64,000 nt of DNA, taken from NCBI GenBank assembly GCA_949291675.1, contig CASEWR010000077.1, positions 1 to 64,000 of the forward strand, written 5' to 3'. Every line of letters starts with the position of its first letter. The first letter of the stretch is position 1. Below the pieces are notes generated by a model. The model was not told where the DNA came from. It did not search any database and saw nothing but the letters and a program-made list of their open reading frames with translations. Source of the stretch: an uncultured Desulfovibrio sp. (lineage in GTDB: Bacteria > Desulfobacterota > Desulfovibrionia > Desulfovibrionales > Desulfovibrionaceae). A program made the position numbers and the translations under genes. Below, in pieces: positions 33,798 through 43,063 of this stretch.

Positions 33798-33813
33798 AAA
33801 TTACTCAGTTTTT

Positions 33814-33852
33814 CTGTGTGCAGGAGAATGGCTCCCTTCTTCCTGCACACAG
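33814..33852 (+). promoter_or_regulatory. 12-base leader hairpin upstream of hydG
   Basis: Perfect CTGTGTGCAGGA / TCCTGCACACAG with a 15-base loop, just downstream of the candidate promoter. No T-run follows on either side, so it is more likely a leader structure than a terminator. Confidence 0.45.
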
Positions 33853-34001
33853 GCACCACATTGTTCCTGAACTTTTCGCCCTGCTTGCACTCTGAAGGCA
33901 GCAGAACACGGACACCGGCTGAGGGACAGAAGCTGACATTGTTCGCTCAGCAGTGTCTGCCATGAGAAACTGCTGCTCTTGTCTGACGAGGTCACTGCAC
34001 C

Positions 34002-35405
34002 ATGGATACAGATATGGATACAAAGGCGCTCTGGCTTGACGCCGGAGCCATTGAAGACTGCGTACAGAGACATTCTCGGGAAGATCCGGGACGCATTCGC
34101 GAGGTGCTTGCCAAAGCCCGCGAGCTGCACGGTCTTGCCATGGAGGATGTTGCCTGTCTGCTCATGCTGAAATCTCCGGACCTGCGCGAGGAACTCTTTG
34201 CAACAGCAAGGGCCGTGAAGGAAGAGATCTACGGCAGGCGCATTGTGCTCTTTGCTCCGCTCTACTTCTCCAACCTCTGCTCCAACGAGTGCCTGTACTG
34301 CGCGTTTCGCTGCAGCAACAGGGAGGTCACCCGCAAGGCCCTCAGCATGGAGGAGATTGCCGCAGAGACCCGCATTCTGCTGAAGCAGGGGCACAAGCGC
34401 CTTCTTTTAGTGGCAGGCGAGGCCTATCCCGGCTCAGGCATTGACTATGTGCTCGATGCCATAGACACGGTCTATGCCGTGCAGGAAGGTGGCAGCTCCA
34501 TCCGCCGCATCAATGTCAACCTGGCCCCGCTCACTGTGGAGGACTTTCGCGAGCTCAAGGAGCATCAGATAGGTACCTTCCAGCTCTTTCAGGAGACCTA
34601 TCACAGGCCTACCTATGCAGCCATGCATCTGGCAGGCCCCAAGAAGGACTTTGACTGGAGAGCATCGAGTTTTGACCGTGCCATGCTGGCAGGCATTGAT
34701 GATGTGGGCATGGGCCTGCTCTACGGCCTGTATGACTGGCGCTTTGAGACCCTGGCGCTGTTCAGCCATATTCATCATCTTGAAGAACGCTTTGGCGTGG
34801 GCTGCCATACCATTTCCGTGCCGCGCATCGAGCCTGCCTGCGGCTCGGACGTGGCCTCACGGCCGCCCCATGCCCTGGCAGACGACGACTTCCTCACGCT
34901 TATTGCCACTCTGCGCCTGGCAGTGCCCTACACAGGTATCATTCTCTCGACCCGTGAGAGTGCGGCCACCAGAAAGAAGGCACTTGAACTCGGTGTCTCG
35001 CAGATTTCCGCAGGCAGCCGCACCAATCCCGGCGGCTATGCAGATGACGAGCGCTTTGAGGCTGCCCAGTTCCAGCTTGGTGACCACAGATCCCTTGCCG
35101 AAGTCATCGAAGACCTTGGCCGCAATGGCTACATTCCTTCCTTCTGCACAGGCTGCTACAGAAGCGGTCGCACAGGAAAGGACTTCATGGATCTGGCAAA
35201 GCCAGGCCTCATCAAGCGCAAGTGCGCTCCCAATGCCCTGTCTACCTTTGAGGAATACCTCCTCGACTATGCCACCCCTGCTGCCAGAGCCGTTGGCGAG
35301 GATGCCATTGCCCTGCAGCTGCAGGACATGGATGAGAAGGTCCGCGCCATCTCCGAGCGCCTGCTGGAAAAGGTGCGCAGTGGCAGCCGTGACGTGTACT
35401 GCTAA
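34002..35405 (+). CDS. hydG: [FeFe] hydrogenase maturase HydG (radical SAM tyrosine lyase)
   Basis: Cleaves tyrosine to supply the CO and CN ligands of the H-cluster. 467 residues. The radical SAM motif is CSNECLYC, in the family context YFSNLCSNECLYCAFRCSN. The C-terminal second-cluster motif is FCTGCYRSGRTGKDFM, with the following KRKCAPNAL. Length and both cluster motifs distinguish it from ThiH. GAGG lies 10 bases before ATG 34002; ATG 34014 is an alternative. It is the first gene of the hydG-hydrogenase-hydE-hydF unit. Confidence 0.96.
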   Translation: MDTDMDTKALWLDAGAIEDCVQRHSREDPGRIREVLAKARELHGLAMEDVACLLMLKSPDLREELFATARAVKEEIYGRRIVLFAPLYFSNLCSNECLYCAFRCSNREVTRKALSMEEIAAETRILLKQGHKRLLLVAGEAYPGSGIDYVLDAIDTVYAVQEGGSSIRRINVNLAPLTVEDFRELKEHQIGTFQLFQETYHRPTYAAMHLAGPKKDFDWRASSFDRAMLAGIDDVGMGLLYGLYDWRFETLALFSHIHHLEERFGVGCHTISVPRIEPACGSDVASRPPHALADDDFLTLIATLRLAVPYTGIILSTRESAATRKKALELGVSQISAGSRTNPGGYADDERFEAAQFQLGDHRSLAEVIEDLGRNGYIPSFCTGCYRSGRTGKDFMDLAKPGLIKRKCAPNALSTFEEYLLDYATPAARAVGEDAIALQLQDMDEKVRAISERLLEKVRSGSRDVYC

Positions 35406-35445
35406 GACGTTTTTCTGACCGAGCCATCCCCTTTGTGGAGAGACC

Positions 35446-36918
35446 ATGCCAGCCAAGCACAATCACATCGCTCTTCTGCGCCTTGAAGTCCTCACCCGCT
35501 TTGCGAAGGCCTTCTGGGCCGGAGATCTGCCCAACTCCATTGACGACATCCCCTTTGCCATGCGGCCGCGCGACTACAGTGGCTCAAACCGCTGCTGCCT
35601 GTACAAGGACAGGGCCATTTTACGCGAACGCCTGCTGGCGCTCATGGGCTTTCGCCTGGAAGACAATACTGACGAGCGCATCCCCCTGAAGGACTTTGCC
35701 ATCAGGGCACTGGAGGAGCAGAAGCCCACCTGGCCCATCCTCACAGTCTGTGATGTTGCCTGCCACGGCTGCGGCAGAACACGCTACTTTGTCAGTGACG
35801 CCTGCCAGAGCTGTGTTGCCCGCACCTGTGCCACGGCCTGTCGCTTCGGCGCCATCTCCATTGCCAACGGCAGATCCTTCATTGACCCGGAAAAATGCCG
35901 TAACTGCGGCATGTGTCATGACCACTGCCCCTATCAGGCCATTGTGCACATAGATGTGCCCTGTGAATCCGCCTGTCCTGTGCAGGCCATCCACAAGGGT
36001 GAGCATGGTCGGGCCACCATTGATATCGACAAGTGCACAAGCTGCGGGCGCTGCATGCGTGCCTGTCCCTTTGGCGCAGTGCTGGAGAGGTCGGAAGTTC
36101 TGGAAGTCCTCCTTGCCCTGGCCTCACAGGAGCATGTCACAGCTCTGATAGCCCCCGCCATTGCCGGTCAGTTCAAGGGCGGCCTGCCACGCATTATCAC
36201 AGCCCTGAAAATGCTTGGCTTTGACGAAGTCATTGAAGTGGCTGCCGGTGCCGACGTGACCAGCGAGCGCGAGGCTGCGGAATTTGTGGAACGCATGGAG
36301 CGCGGCGAGAAGTTCATGACCACGTCCTGCTGCCCTGCCTATGTCGAGGCAGTCAAACGCCATGCCCCGGATCTCCTGCCCTATGTCTCAACCACAGGCA
36401 CACCCATGCACTATGCTGCCGAGATTGCCCTCAAACGCAATCCAAAGACCATTACTGTTTTCATTGGCCCCTGTGTTGCCAAGAGAACGGAAGGCGTGCA
36501 CGACGAGCTCGTGGAGTTTGTGCTCACCTTTGCCGAGGTCTGGGCCCTGTTCAATGCGAAGGAAATCAATGTGGAGAGCTGCGAAGAGGCGCCCATGGAA
36601 AAACAGCCTACCGGTGCCGGTCGCGGCTACGCCATCTCCGGCGGTGTTGCTGCAGCAGTGAAGAAGATGGTCGGCGATAAGTATACGGTGCAGCCCTTCT
36701 GTGTGAACGGCCTCTCCAAAAAGGCTCTGAAGCAGATGCAGGGCTTTATCAAGGGCAATTGCCCTGGCAACCTCATCGAAGTCATGACCTGTGTCGGCGG
36801 CTGCGTCGGCGGCGCGGGCGTGGTGGAAGATGCCGCTGCTGCAGCACGACTGGTGGACCGCTTTGCCCAGAGCACGCCCGGCAGTGCTCCCCGTGAAGTG
36901 GCGCCTGTCATCAGGTAG
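35446..36918 (+). CDS. monomeric [FeFe] hydrogenase, group B-like
   Basis: Catalyses reversible proton reduction to H2, probably ferredoxin-linked in the cytoplasm. 490 residues, no signal peptide. An N-terminal region with CHGCGRTRYFVSDACQSC is followed by ferredoxin-type sets CRNCGMCHDHCP and CTSCGRCMRACP. The H-cluster motifs are TSCCPAY (L1), FIGPCVAKR (L2) and EVMTCVGGCVGGAG (L3). TSCCPAY in place of TSCCPxW, together with the N-terminal Cys pattern, fits the group B enzymes; this subgroup call is from memory of the family. GGAGAG precedes the start. Confidence 0.93.
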   Translation: MPAKHNHIALLRLEVLTRFAKAFWAGDLPNSIDDIPFAMRPRDYSGSNRCCLYKDRAILRERLLALMGFRLEDNTDERIPLKDFAIRALEEQKPTWPILTVCDVACHGCGRTRYFVSDACQSCVARTCATACRFGAISIANGRSFIDPEKCRNCGMCHDHCPYQAIVHIDVPCESACPVQAIHKGEHGRATIDIDKCTSCGRCMRACPFGAVLERSEVLEVLLALASQEHVTALIAPAIAGQFKGGLPRIITALKMLGFDEVIEVAAGADVTSEREAAEFVERMERGEKFMTTSCCPAYVEAVKRHAPDLLPYVSTTGTPMHYAAEIALKRNPKTITVFIGPCVAKRTEGVHDELVEFVLTFAEVWALFNAKEINVESCEEAPMEKQPTGAGRGYAISGGVAAAVKKMVGDKYTVQPFCVNGLSKKALKQMQGFIKGNCPGNLIEVMTCVGGCVGGAGVVEDAAAAARLVDRFAQSTPGSAPREVAPVIR

Positions 36919-36930
36919 CGCCGCTACGCC

Positions 36931-37920
36931 ATGACAAAGAACGACATCCTGGAGCTGTTGCGCCTTCCCTGGCTCGAGCTGCAGGCCCGTGCCCAGGCTG
37001 TGCGCAACCGCAGTCTGGGCACGCATGTCTTTGTGCGCGGACTCATTGAGTTCGCAAGCTTCTGCCGCCGCAACTGTCTGTACTGCGGGCTGCAGCGGCA
37101 GAATACCAGGGCTGTCCGCTACAGGCTGACCAGGGAGGAGATCCTGGCAGCGGCCGAAATGGCGTACCTGTGTGGTGTGGATACCTTTGTGCTCCAGTCC
37201 GGCGAGTGGGGAGATGACCCGCACTGGCTTGCAGCGTGCATACAGGCCCTGAAGGAGCGCTTTGCCCTTCCTGTGACCTTGAGTGTCGGAGAGCGCAGCC
37301 GTGAGGACTATGCTCTGTGGCGCAGGGCAGGGGCAGACCGCTTCTTGCTGCGTCATGAAACCTCCTCTGCAGCGCTCTATGCCAGGCTGCATCCGGGCTA
37401 CAGCCTGGAAAGCAGGGTGTCTGCCCTGCGCTGTCTCAAGGAGCTCGGCTATGAGACAGGCTCAGGCTTCATTGTGGGGCTGCCGGGACAGACCCTGGAC
37501 ATCCTTGCAGAGGACATTCTTCTTGCCAGGGAGCTTGACGTGGACATGTGCGGTGTCGGTCCCTTTGTGCCCCATGCCGCAACACTACTTGCCAGCGAGC
37601 CTCACGGGGACATCAGCCTGACCCTGCGTGCTGTGGCAGTGCTGCGCATTGCCCTGCCATGGGCCAATCTGCCTGCCACAACAGCTCTTGCCACCCTCTC
37701 GCCCGGCCATGGACAGCAGGACGGGCTCCTTGCCGGAGCCAATGTGCTCATGCCCTCCTTTACGCCTGCGCAGTGCCAGGGTGCCTATGCCATCTACGAC
37801 AGCAAGGCCCGGGTCAGCATGCAGGCTGTGCGCACTGCCATTGCCGGAGCAGGCCTGACCCATGACCTTGATGAGAGAGCGGACAGGGCCAGGACAGCCC
37901 TGCAGCGGGACAAGAGCTGA
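36931..37920 (+). CDS. hydE: [FeFe] hydrogenase maturase HydE (radical SAM)
   Basis: Radical SAM enzyme of H-cluster assembly, acting on the HydG product in building the diiron subsite. 329 residues. Cluster motif CRRNCLYCGL, then VLQSGEWGDD and FIVGLPGQT with GVGPFVPH, as in HydE. It starts 12 bases after the hydrogenase stop. No normal ribosome binding site is seen; instead a small palindrome GTAGC-GCC-GCTAC covers the stop and gap, so translation probably depends on the upstream gene. Confidence 0.95.
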   Translation: MTKNDILELLRLPWLELQARAQAVRNRSLGTHVFVRGLIEFASFCRRNCLYCGLQRQNTRAVRYRLTREEILAAAEMAYLCGVDTFVLQSGEWGDDPHWLAACIQALKERFALPVTLSVGERSREDYALWRRAGADRFLLRHETSSAALYARLHPGYSLESRVSALRCLKELGYETGSGFIVGLPGQTLDILAEDILLARELDVDMCGVGPFVPHAATLLASEPHGDISLTLRAVAVLRIALPWANLPATTALATLSPGHGQQDGLLAGANVLMPSFTPAQCQGAYAIYDSKARVSMQAVRTAIAGAGLTHDLDERADRARTALQRDKS

Positions 37921-38005
37921 AGCCCATAGTCTGAAGAGCCAGGACCTGACGCCTCGGTGCCCGCCCGGCGTTCCTGTCATGGTATCGGAAGAAGGAGACA
38001 AGCCC

Positions 38006-39262
38006 ATGGACACAACACGCGAAACAACACGTGCAAAGCGCCTGCACATAGGCTTCTTCGGCCGCTGCAATGCCGGCAAATCCACACTGTGCAATGCCTT
38101 GAGCGGCCAGAATGTGGCCCTGGTCTCCGAGATTCCGGGAACAACCACAGACCCTGTGGAAAAGGTGCTGGAGATGCTCCCCATTGGTCCTGTGGTCCTG
38201 CATGACACGGCAGGTCTGGACGATGCAAGTGTGCTTGGTGCACTGAGGGTTGAGAAAAGCCTTGCTGTGCTCAAGGGCGTGGATGTGGCTCTGCTCATTC
38301 TCACAGACACAGCCTGGGGTGAGCATGAGGAAAGGCTTGTCCGGCTGCTTGCAAAGGCAGCCATCCCCTTTGCCATTGTCTGCAACTGCAGAAGCAAAGA
38401 GGCCTTTGCGGCGGCACAGACCTTCAGACCGCAGAACGTGAACGCACCTGTCACCGCACTGTGGCGTCCTGACGGGCAGTGGGTGGGCCTTGATGCCCTG
38501 CGCAGCCAGCTTGTGCAGCTTGCCCCTGACAGTGAAGAGCCCCCCATGCTGCAGGACCTTCTGCCTGCCGGAAAGGCTGCACGCATCATCCTCCTCTGCC
38601 CCCAGGACAGCGGTGCTCCAAAGGGGCGGCTCATCATGCCCCAGGTGCAGGCCATCCGTGATGCCCTGGATGCCAGGGCACTGTGCCTTGTCTGCACTGA
38701 GGATGAGTATGCGGATGCTCTGGAGGCCTTTGCAGGAAAGGTTGATCTTGTGGTGTGCGACAGCCAGATCATCCACAAGGCGGCACCCCTCACCCCCAAA
38801 CATGTGCCACTGACGACCTTCTCTATCCTCATGGCCCGCCTCAAGGGCGATTTGAGCCTGCTTGTGCAGGGAGCAGCAGCGCTCACACAGCTTGCTCCCG
38901 GCGACACAGTCATTATCCAGGAGGCCTGCTCGCACCATGCCCAGAAGGATGATATTGGCAGGGTGAAGATTCCCCGCCTGCTTTCCCGGATGGCAGGCGG
39001 CCCTGTGCACTGTCCCATGCTGGCAGGCAGGCACTGGTCCGGCTATGAGGGAAAGGCCAGGGCCATTGTGCACTGCGGCGGCTGTGCGCTCACCCGCAAA
39101 GAGATGAATGCGCGTCTCAAGGAGGCCCTTGCCCTCGGTATCCCCATGACCAACTACGGTATTGCCATCTCCCTTGCCCAGGGCGTGCTCACAAAAGCCC
39201 TGGCTCCCTTCCCTGAGGCGCTTGCCCTCTGGCAGAAGCTGACAGCAGACCCAGGGACATAG
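38006..39262 (+). CDS. hydF: [FeFe] hydrogenase maturation GTPase HydF
   Basis: GTPase scaffold that carries and delivers the diiron precursor to the hydrogenase. 418 residues. The P-loop is GFFGRCNAGKSTLCNAL and G3 is DTAGLDD. The iron-sulfur region has EACSHHAQKDDIGRVKIPRL and HCGGC. ATG 38006 is chosen for GAAGGAG eight bases before it; the longer frame lacks a site. It completes the set of three maturases beside the hydrogenase. Confidence 0.95.
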   Translation: MDTTRETTRAKRLHIGFFGRCNAGKSTLCNALSGQNVALVSEIPGTTTDPVEKVLEMLPIGPVVLHDTAGLDDASVLGALRVEKSLAVLKGVDVALLILTDTAWGEHEERLVRLLAKAAIPFAIVCNCRSKEAFAAAQTFRPQNVNAPVTALWRPDGQWVGLDALRSQLVQLAPDSEEPPMLQDLLPAGKAARIILLCPQDSGAPKGRLIMPQVQAIRDALDARALCLVCTEDEYADALEAFAGKVDLVVCDSQIIHKAAPLTPKHVPLTTFSILMARLKGDLSLLVQGAAALTQLAPGDTVIIQEACSHHAQKDDIGRVKIPRLLSRMAGGPVHCPMLAGRHWSGYEGKARAIVHCGGCALTRKEMNARLKEALALGIPMTNYGIAISLAQGVLTKALAPFPEALALWQKLTADPGT

Positions 39263-39638
39263 GGGGCAGGGCGCAGACAGCACAACAGCGCCCCGAAAGC
39301 CGGAATAGCCGGCCGGGGGCCAGACAGGGGCCTGGCAGGACTTTGCACGTGTGCACAGGTCTTGCAGACAAGAAAGGGCAGCTGCGGCTTTTGCCGGAAG
39401 TGGTCCTGGAAAGAGCATTGTCCTGGGCGTTGCTGAACGCTGCCGGTGTGCTTGTGTGTTGTGTTTGCAGTTGCAGAGGCATCAGGCCAGAAGTTGGAGT
39501 GCCTGCGGCCCTCGGCATCCAGAGCCCGGCCTGAAGTGGGAGGCCATGAACAAGGCAAAAACACGGGCTTGCCCTTGCAGCCCCGGTATGTGAAACTTCT
39601 GCAACAGCTGAACGTCGACGATGGAAAAGGAGGAAGCC
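39263..39638 (+). other. intergenic region holding the left copy of a direct repeat
   Basis: No intact gene. Positions 39451-39533 are a diverged copy of the 3' end of the symporter gene at 41481 (see repeat). Beyond it, similarity stops sharply. Confidence 0.55.
39451..39533 (-). repeat. left copy of 83-base direct repeat (remnant of a symporter gene 3' end)
   Basis: This matches 41481-41563 in 77 of 83 positions by my alignment, in the same orientation. On the minus strand it reads ALDAEGRRHSNFWPDASATA, almost the same as the last residues of the symporter, but the stop codon is lost. The right copy is the true end of the symporter gene. Confidence 0.8.
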
Positions 39639-41357
39639 ATGGTTCGGGCGCGTAAGATCAGCACAAATCTGGACAACTTTGCCTCATATCGTCAGGGAAA
39701 GTACTACTACGTGGACAAGACGGGCTTTCTCAGAGACTTTTTGCAAGACGGATCCAGCAAGGTTGCTCTCTTTACCCGTCCTCGCCGCTTCGGCAAAAGT
39801 CTGATGCTGAGCATGATGGCCGAGTTCTTTGACATCACAAAGGACAGTACTCCCCTGTTCAAAGGGCTTGCCATCTCTCGCAGCAAAAAGCTGTGCCGGC
39901 AATGGCGGAATCAGTACCCGGTGGTTTTTCTGTCTTTGAAAGGTTTTTTCAATGCTGCGTCTTATGAGGCAGCTTGTGAGCAGATGCTGCAGAAGCTGCA
40001 GGACAGCTGCATGCCATATTGTTTTCTGCTGAAAAGTCCTCATGTTAATGACATCGACAAGATGACACTGAAGTCGGTGATGTTCGGGCAGGCAAGTGTG
40101 ATGGACATGCAGGTTGCTTTGTATCGCCTGTGTCGCGCTCTGTCTGATCACTATGGCAAACCGGCCATTCTCCTGATTGATGAATACGATACTCCTGTCT
40201 CTAATGCAGAGGAGAATGGATTCTATGATACTATGATTAAATTTATGCAGGATTTTCTGACAAACAGTCTGAAAGAAAATTCTTTTCTGGAGCTTGCTGT
40301 TCTGACAGGCTGCCTGCGTGTCACTCGGGAGAGTATTTTTTCAGGACTCAACAATCTGGACTGTTTTGATATTACCTACCCCGGGTATGGCGATGCCTTT
40401 GGCTTCACGGAAGCAGAAGTATACACACTGCTTGAGGCTTTTGGCATGGCTGACAAAATGGATGAGGTACGGGAATGGTATGACGGCTACCATTTCGGAA
40501 ACATGGATGACATCTACTGCCCCTGGGGGATCGCCAACTATGTTCGTGATCATATCAAGTCGCCTGATATGGAGCCACAACTGTACTGGCTCAACAGTTC
40601 TGCCAATGAGATCTCCAGGGATGTTTTTCAAAAAACGCATTTCAGGCTGATGGAAAGCATTGAAAAGCTCGTCGATGGAGGATGTATTCCAGTCTCGTTG
40701 CAGACACAGATGAACTATGGAGACCGCTATACTTCAGCAGATCACTTCTGGACGTTGATGTATATGACGGGATATCTGACCAAGGCCTCTGAGGAGCAGA
40801 GACAATACTGTGATGTTGAACTGGAACAAGGGAAGACTGCCTGCCTCATTCCAAATAAGGAAATCACAAGAGTCTGGGAGACACAGGTACGGCAATGGCT
40901 GAAGTCCGAATTTGACCTGCGGGACATAGATTCGTTTGTGACTGCCTTCTGGAAGGGAGATACAGCAGGTGCAGAGCAGGCTCTCGGCGAGAGATTGCTG
41001 GAAAGGCTCAGTTATTACGATATCCAGGAATACACGTATCACGTCATGCTGGTCGTGATCTTTCCAGGCCCTGCCTACACGGTGCTATCTAATCGTGAGA
41101 CAGGGCTCGGACGAAGCGATATTCTCATCCTCGACAAAAATCAGTGCAGAGCTGCAGTCATCGAGGTAAAGCGAGCAGCACGCGAAGAGGACCTCGAAGC
41201 CAGGGCCAGAGAGGCTTTGGCGCAGATTGAAGCGAAAAAATACGACACAGCACTTCGGGCAGAGCGCACATACACCGAGATATTGCACTGGGGCATGGCC
41301 TTTTGCGGAAAGCTCTGCAAAGTCGTGGTGAAGAAAGAGACGATATCCCTTCCCTGA
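39639..41357 (+). CDS. AAA-ATPase-like / PD-(D/E)XK nuclease-like fusion protein
   Basis: A 572-residue protein. The N-terminal AAA-ATPase-like domain starts FASYRQGKYYYVDKTGFLRD, with the nucleotide loop TRPRRFGKSLMLSM and Walker B ILLIDEYDTPV. The C-terminal PD-(D/E)XK nuclease-like domain has GRSDILI and AVIEVKRA (Asp ... Glu-x-Lys). The pair is a known domain combination, abundant in gut anaerobes; its function is not established and a mobile or defence role is plausible. AAGGAGG precedes ATG 39639. The DNA is less G+C-rich than its neighbours and the gene lies between two direct repeats, which suggests acquisition. Confidence 0.85.
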   Translation: MVRARKISTNLDNFASYRQGKYYYVDKTGFLRDFLQDGSSKVALFTRPRRFGKSLMLSMMAEFFDITKDSTPLFKGLAISRSKKLCRQWRNQYPVVFLSLKGFFNAASYEAACEQMLQKLQDSCMPYCFLLKSPHVNDIDKMTLKSVMFGQASVMDMQVALYRLCRALSDHYGKPAILLIDEYDTPVSNAEENGFYDTMIKFMQDFLTNSLKENSFLELAVLTGCLRVTRESIFSGLNNLDCFDITYPGYGDAFGFTEAEVYTLLEAFGMADKMDEVREWYDGYHFGNMDDIYCPWGIANYVRDHIKSPDMEPQLYWLNSSANEISRDVFQKTHFRLMESIEKLVDGGCIPVSLQTQMNYGDRYTSADHFWTLMYMTGYLTKASEEQRQYCDVELEQGKTACLIPNKEITRVWETQVRQWLKSEFDLRDIDSFVTAFWKGDTAGAEQALGERLLERLSYYDIQEYTYHVMLVVIFPGPAYTVLSNRETGLGRSDILILDKNQCRAAVIEVKRAAREEDLEARAREALAQIEAKKYDTALRAERTYTEILHWGMAFCGKLCKVVVKKETISLP

Positions 41358-41411
41358 GTCACGCTGTGTTGCAGGGAAGGGGCGTTGCACACGTTTCCAG
41401 CGTCGTCTGGT

Positions 41412-41453
41412 GAAAGAAAAAGACCGCTTCCGGGGTCTGTCAGAAGCGGTCTT
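41412..41453 (-). terminator. rho-independent terminator of the symporter gene
   Basis: Perfect 11-base stem AAGACCGCTTC / GAAGCGGTCTT (41420-41430 and 41443-41453), followed on the minus strand by TTTTTCTTTC. Confidence 0.85.
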
Positions 41454-41477
41454 GAACAAACAGTGTGTGTCTGAGTT

Positions 41478-42947
41478 CTACTTGTGTGCTGTATTTGCAG
41501 CTGCAGAGGCCTCGGGCCAGAAGTTGGAGTGCCTGCGGCCCTCGGCATCCAGAGCCCAGCCTGCGAACCAGCCGATAAGGGAGGCTGCAAAGCCGATGAA
41601 GAAGGGCGGAATCTGGCTCAAGACGGGTGAGGGCGAGGGAATGATGGCAAACTGCGGGTGCGTCATGAGGTACCAGCCAAGGCAGATCACAAAGCCTGGC
41701 ACTGCGCTGCACCAGGCAGCCAGGGTGCTGCGCTTGCCGAAGCGTACCAGGGCCACATAGGCAACGAGCACAGTGGAGCCCACGATACTCCAGCTTGTGG
41801 TGCAGAGCATGGCAATGAGCTCGCCCTTGATCTGGGCGCAGCCGCCGGAGAGCAGCACGCAGAAGGCAATGGCAAAGAGCCAGGCAGGGCGTGTGGCCTT
41901 GCGGGCAGGCAGGTCCTCGGCAATGGCAGACACGGCAATGTGGAAGATTGCTGTGGCTGTGGAGAGCGAGGCAGAGACAATGGCCAGCACGAAGATCTGC
42001 AGCCCGATATTGGGCAGCAGTGCCTTCACAAGGGCAGGCATGACATCGTCAGGATTGGCAATGCCGGGCATGATGAGCTGAGCCAGACAGGCCACGTAAT
42101 AGGCGCCGCCAACGAGCACTGTGAGCACCAGCATGGCCAGGGGGGTGATGCGGTCCACCTGCTTTGCAGAGGAGAGGGCAAAGTGGCGCTGAATCATCTG
42201 CGGCTGGGCCCAGACGGCAATGGAGGTGACGATGACCAGGGAGATGATGAACCAGCCCTGGGAGCCTGACGACAGAGACACATAGCCTTCATTGGCAGCA
42301 GCAGTGGGAGCAAGCTCGCTGAGCTTTTCCATGCCCGTGAGCGGGCCGCCCACTGCGGAGAAGACGGCAACAGTGAGCATGATGATGCCGATGGTCATGA
42401 CCAGGCCCTGCATGGCTTCCGTATAGAGCACACCGCGCAGACCGCCCATGAAGATGGCAACTGCCACAAGCAGTGCCACCAGCCAGATGAGGAGCCAGAG
42501 GGGCAGGGGCAGTACCTGGGCAAGCAGGAGAGCTGCGCCCTTGATGACTGCAGAGGCGTACACGCCGAGGAAGACGGCAAAGATCAGCGCCAGGCAGCGG
42601 CCGAGCAGGGGCGATCTGTGCCCCCTGGCAAGCAGCTGGGTAGGTGTGCGCGCCCCGAGGTTGCGCTGACAGACGCGGGTCGGCCAGGCCAGGAAGCGGT
42701 AGACAAGCCAGGTGCCGAGCCAGACATTGCCTGCAGCCACAAGGAGCATCTGCATGCCGAACTTGTAGGCAAGGCCACCAAAGCCCACCAGAGCTACTGC
42801 GGAGATGTAGGTGGCCACGTAGGCAAGAGCCTGGACTGCAAAGCCGACTCTGCCTGTGACCATGACATCATGTCCCTGTCCCTTGCGTGACAGCCAGAAG
42901 AAGATGGCGATGTAGCCAACCCAGATGAGGATATCAACGAAAACCAT
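41478..42947 (-). CDS. sodium:solute symporter (SSS family)
   Basis: A 489-residue membrane protein with about thirteen hydrophobic segments, of the SSS (proline/pantothenate-type) family. Typical are an N-terminal DILIWVGYIAIFFWLSRKG, YVATYISAVALVGFGG and AQPQMIQRHFALSS. The substrate is not evident. Its GGAGG ribosome binding site lies inside the small upstream gene, and its ATG shares a base with that gene's stop (TAATG). Its 3' end is one copy of the 83-base repeat. Confidence 0.9.
   Translation of the reverse strand: MVFVDILIWVGYIAIFFWLSRKGQGHDVMVTGRVGFAVQALAYVATYISAVALVGFGGLAYKFGMQMLLVAAGNVWLGTWLVYRFLAWPTRVCQRNLGARTPTQLLARGHRSPLLGRCLALIFAVFLGVYASAVIKGAALLLAQVLPLPLWLLIWLVALLVAVAIFMGGLRGVLYTEAMQGLVMTIGIIMLTVAVFSAVGGPLTGMEKLSELAPTAAANEGYVSLSSGSQGWFIISLVIVTSIAVWAQPQMIQRHFALSSAKQVDRITPLAMLVLTVLVGGAYYVACLAQLIMPGIANPDDVMPALVKALLPNIGLQIFVLAIVSASLSTATAIFHIAVSAIAEDLPARKATRPAWLFAIAFCVLLSGGCAQIKGELIAMLCTTSWSIVGSTVLVAYVALVRFGKRSTLAAWCSAVPGFVICLGWYLMTHPQFAIIPSPSPVLSQIPPFFIGFAASLIGWFAGWALDAEGRRHSNFWPEASAAANTAHK
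41481..41563 (-). repeat. right copy of 83-base direct repeat (symporter gene 3' end)
   Basis: The intact counterpart of 39451-39533. Together they bracket the ATPase/nuclease-like gene. Confidence 0.8.
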
Positions 42948-43063
42948 TACTTCCTCCGGGTGCGGACAAGCTGTGCAAGGGAAAGGACCAGAGACAGGAG
43001 CAGGGAGAAAATTCCGATCAGGACAGCCAGATCGGCCCTGGCAAGGATAGCGAAGCTGCTCAC
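42947..43063 (-). CDS. small single-span membrane protein coupled to the symporter
   Basis: A 38-residue protein starting with GTG at 43063, with GGAG six bases upstream. It has one hydrophobic segment (LAVLIGIFSLLLSLVLSLAQ) and a basic end VRTRRK, an inside-facing anchor. The stop overlaps the symporter ATG (TAATG) and its last codons contain the symporter ribosome binding site. This resembles the small partner proteins encoded before PanF-type symporters (family knowledge). The frame could extend upstream, but that part looks non-coding. Confidence 0.6.
   Translation of the reverse strand: MSSFAILARADLAVLIGIFSLLLSLVLSLAQLVRTRRK

Noticed and set aside
33154..34001. Integrated element next to tRNA-Asp
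   Set aside because: No integrase, no second copy of the tRNA 3' end, and the gap contains no cargo genes.
37814..39418. 534-codon minus-strand frame opposite hydF
   Set aside because: HydF on the plus strand has clear motifs and a good start; the antisense frame is Cys/His/Gly-rich shadow.
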